Positions 62,792-64,000 of a stretch of 64,000 nucleotides of DNA are shown one piece after another; position 1 is the stretch's first letter; each line of letters begins with the position of its first letter. Made by a program: the position numbers and the translations under genes. The stretch comes from Bacillota bacterium (GTDB lineage: Bacteria > Bacillota > Clostridia > Lachnospirales > Lachnospiraceae). Where the stretch lies: positions 253,001-317,000 of the forward strand of contig JAEWJZ010000014.1 in the NCBI GenBank assembly GCA_023386315.1, read 5' to 3'. Below the pieces are notes generated by a model that worked only from the letters and a program-made list of their open reading frames with translations, did no database searches and was not told the origin of the DNA.

Positions 62792-62853
62792 ATCAACGTA
62801 TATCTAATTATTTGCAATCTAATATGCACCCAATAAAATATGGAGGAATAAAT

Positions 62854-63798
62854 ATGACCCCAAGCATTTACAGTATCAATTGGCCGAGTCTTTGGACTCC
62901 AGTTCAGAAATTACAAAGGAGTATCACAGTATCAGAAGATGAAATGAAAGTGGTCTTATTGGGAACTGGATCCCCTATTTTTAACCCTTTGCGTTCAAAA
63001 CCTGCTCAGGCTGTGTTAGCAGGAGACAAAATATTTTTAGTGGACTGCGGAGCTGGAACAGTATCTCGTCTTGCTGAGCTTGGGATAGAGCCAAGGAATA
63101 TCAACGGTGTTTTCTTCACTCACTTTCACAGTGATCACGATGCGGGATTCCCGGATTTTTATTTAAGCAGTTGGATAGGCGGCACCAAAGAGCGGGATAC
63201 AGCCTTAGATGTATATGGTCCGCCGACAACAGAAGAAACGATCAAAAAAATAATAGACGCATTTTCTTTCGACATTAAGATAAGAATTGAACAAGCTCAT
63301 CACTCACCCGTTGGTTTGAATGTGAATTATGCTGAAATGACGGAAGGTGTAATTTATAATGATGGTCAGATGAAAGTAACGGTTTTTCCAGTCGACCACA
63401 ATCCAGTAAAAGAAGCGGTTGGATACAGGTTTGATTACAAAGGGAAAAGTGTGGTTTTTTCAGGGGACACCCGCCCGTGCCAGAATATTGTAAAGTATGG
63501 ACAGGATGCTGATTTGCTGGTACATGAGTCATACAGTACATTTTACATGGAAAAGGCAAAAAAAATGTATCCCGACCGAGTAAGTACAATTAATGAAGTA
63601 ATGAATTACCACTCTTCTACGCTGGAGGTAGCTAAAGAAGCTGGAGATGCTCACGTAAAGCATTTGGTATTAACCCATTTAATGCCGTCTCCTTCGGAAA
63701 CCTGGTATTTCGAAATGGCTTTCAAAAATGGTATGAAAGACATTTATAATGGTCCGATTACTGTAGGACGTGATCTCAATGTGTTTACATTGAAATAG
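62854..63798 (+). CDS. MBL-fold metallo-hydrolase (RNase Z / arylsulfatase-like)
   Basis: 314 aa metallo-beta-lactamase fold with the Zn motif FTHFHSDHDAG (HxHxDH), DHNPVKEAVGYRFDY and FSGDT. The catalytic arrangement resembles RNase Z and alkyl/arylsulfatase-type hydrolases. The start is ATG at 62854 with GGAGG seven bases upstream; the open frame from 62785 runs through the operator and is not preferred. The TetR regulator next door suggests induction by a small molecule, possibly its substrate. Confidence 0.85.
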   Translation: MTPSIYSINWPSLWTPVQKLQRSITVSEDEMKVVLLGTGSPIFNPLRSKPAQAVLAGDKIFLVDCGAGTVSRLAELGIEPRNINGVFFTHFHSDHDAGFPDFYLSSWIGGTKERDTALDVYGPPTTEETIKKIIDAFSFDIKIRIEQAHHSPVGLNVNYAEMTEGVIYNDGQMKVTVFPVDHNPVKEAVGYRFDYKGKSVVFSGDTRPCQNIVKYGQDADLLVHESYSTFYMEKAKKMYPDRVSTINEVMNYHSSTLEVAKEAGDAHVKHLVLTHLMPSPSETWYFEMAFKNGMKDIYNGPITVGRDLNVFTLK

Positions 63799-63810
63799 TT
63801 TAAAGCAACT

Positions 63811-63848
63811 AAATCTCGGACAGCCATCTGACTGACTGCCCGAGATTT
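63811..63848. terminator. Bidirectional terminator
   Basis: AAATCTCGGACAG and CTGCCCGAGATTT form a stem with one mismatch between convergent genes. Confidence 0.8.
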
Positions 63849-63856
63849 TGAATATT

Positions 63857-64000
63857 CTACTTTGATTTTATACTCAAATCGCCCATTTTTGTCTTAGCAA
63901 TGGCATTGATGATACCATTTTTAAATGTACCTGTGATGGTATACGGCACTTTTCCCATGGTTGTTTTCAAATCGCCTGCGAAAGAGATATTCCCGTTAGT
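63857..64000 (-). CDS. C-terminal end of an unidentified gene (partial)
   Basis: The minus frame ends at TAG 63857-63859; the last residues read TFKNGIINAIAKTKMGDLSI and KSK. The 47 visible codons are beta-strand-like and continue past the window edge. No family can be named from this piece. Confidence 0.6.
   Translation of the reverse strand, partial: TNGNISFAGDLKTTMGKVPYTITGTFKNGIINAIAKTKMGDLSIKSK

Overview
The window looks like chromosomal DNA of a low-GC Gram-positive anaerobe of the class Clostridia. The gene families and the strong AGGAGG-type ribosome sites point to Lachnospiraceae, in the neighbourhood of Lacrimispora/Lachnoclostridium; this is inferred from gene content, not from a marker gene. 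No rRNA, tRNA, CRISPR array or intact insertion sequence was seen. Most genes are on the minus strand. Regulators often stand divergent to their targets, and palindromic operator candidates are visible in many of those gaps.

Layout. 1-2.9 kb: sulfur-carrier locus (two TusA-like proteins, a YeeE/YedE transporter, a QueG-like Fe-S protein, a divergent LysR). 2.9-6.3 kb: a LuxR-HTH/DUF2087 regulator whose reading frame extends upstream to a probable ATT start, aspartase, and a LysR. 6.3-10 kb: a four-gene operon behind a textbook BirA box (hot-dog dehydratase, bioY, thiolase, AMP-ligase), resembling the B. subtilis yhfU/T/S biotin regulon genes with an added dehydratase. 10-12.4 kb: cupin and split permease with a fused ferredoxin, divergent from a Crp/Fnr regulator, with a perfect 16-bp palindrome centred about 41.5 bp before the inferred start of transcription. 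12.4-17 kb: RidA, amino-acid permease, PatB/MalY C-S lyase and redoxin, divergent from a YheO-type regulator. 17-24 kb: decayed segment, FrnE, GNAT, SDR, glyoxalase-like protein, MarR and a heterodimeric ABC exporter. 24-29 kb: lipoprotein, ABC remnant, CPBP protease, GHKL kinase, LytTR regulator and papain-like protein. 29-34.7 kb: two leaderless xylan-active enzymes beside a divergent phage-type N-acetylmuramidase. 34.8-40.6 kb: second lipoprotein, CbiMQO-type metal transporter, YcxB-like protein, nitroreductase and an RsmH paralogue. 40.6-48 kb: Cys-Pro repeat surface protein, DEAD-box helicase, 53-aa protein, ABC-2 transporter, RibD-C protein and WYL regulator. 48-57 kb: subtilase remnant, leaderless sugar-binding protein, DUF2089/YvlB/YvlD-like stress operon, sorbosone dehydrogenase, transglutaminase, glycosyltransferase, MFS and GNAT. 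57-64 kb: small membrane proteins, BlaI/BlaR pair, TetR, MBL hydrolase.

How genes work together. The C-S lyase would release 2-aminoacrylate, which RidA hydrolyses, after uptake by the linked permease. The BirA-box operon ties biotin uptake to acyl-CoA chemistry and may supply a biotin precursor. The leaderless GH43/GH30 enzymes next to a leaderless muramidase suggest release of xylanases by lysis of some cells. The papain-like protein, two-component pair, CPBP protease and ABC-ATPase remnant look like what is left of a peptide-signalling or peptide-export locus. The strongest candidates for something undescribed are the BirA operon with its dehydratase, the permease-ferredoxin system and the xylanase/muramidase neighbourhood. 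All of these functional proposals are inferences from sequence reading alone.
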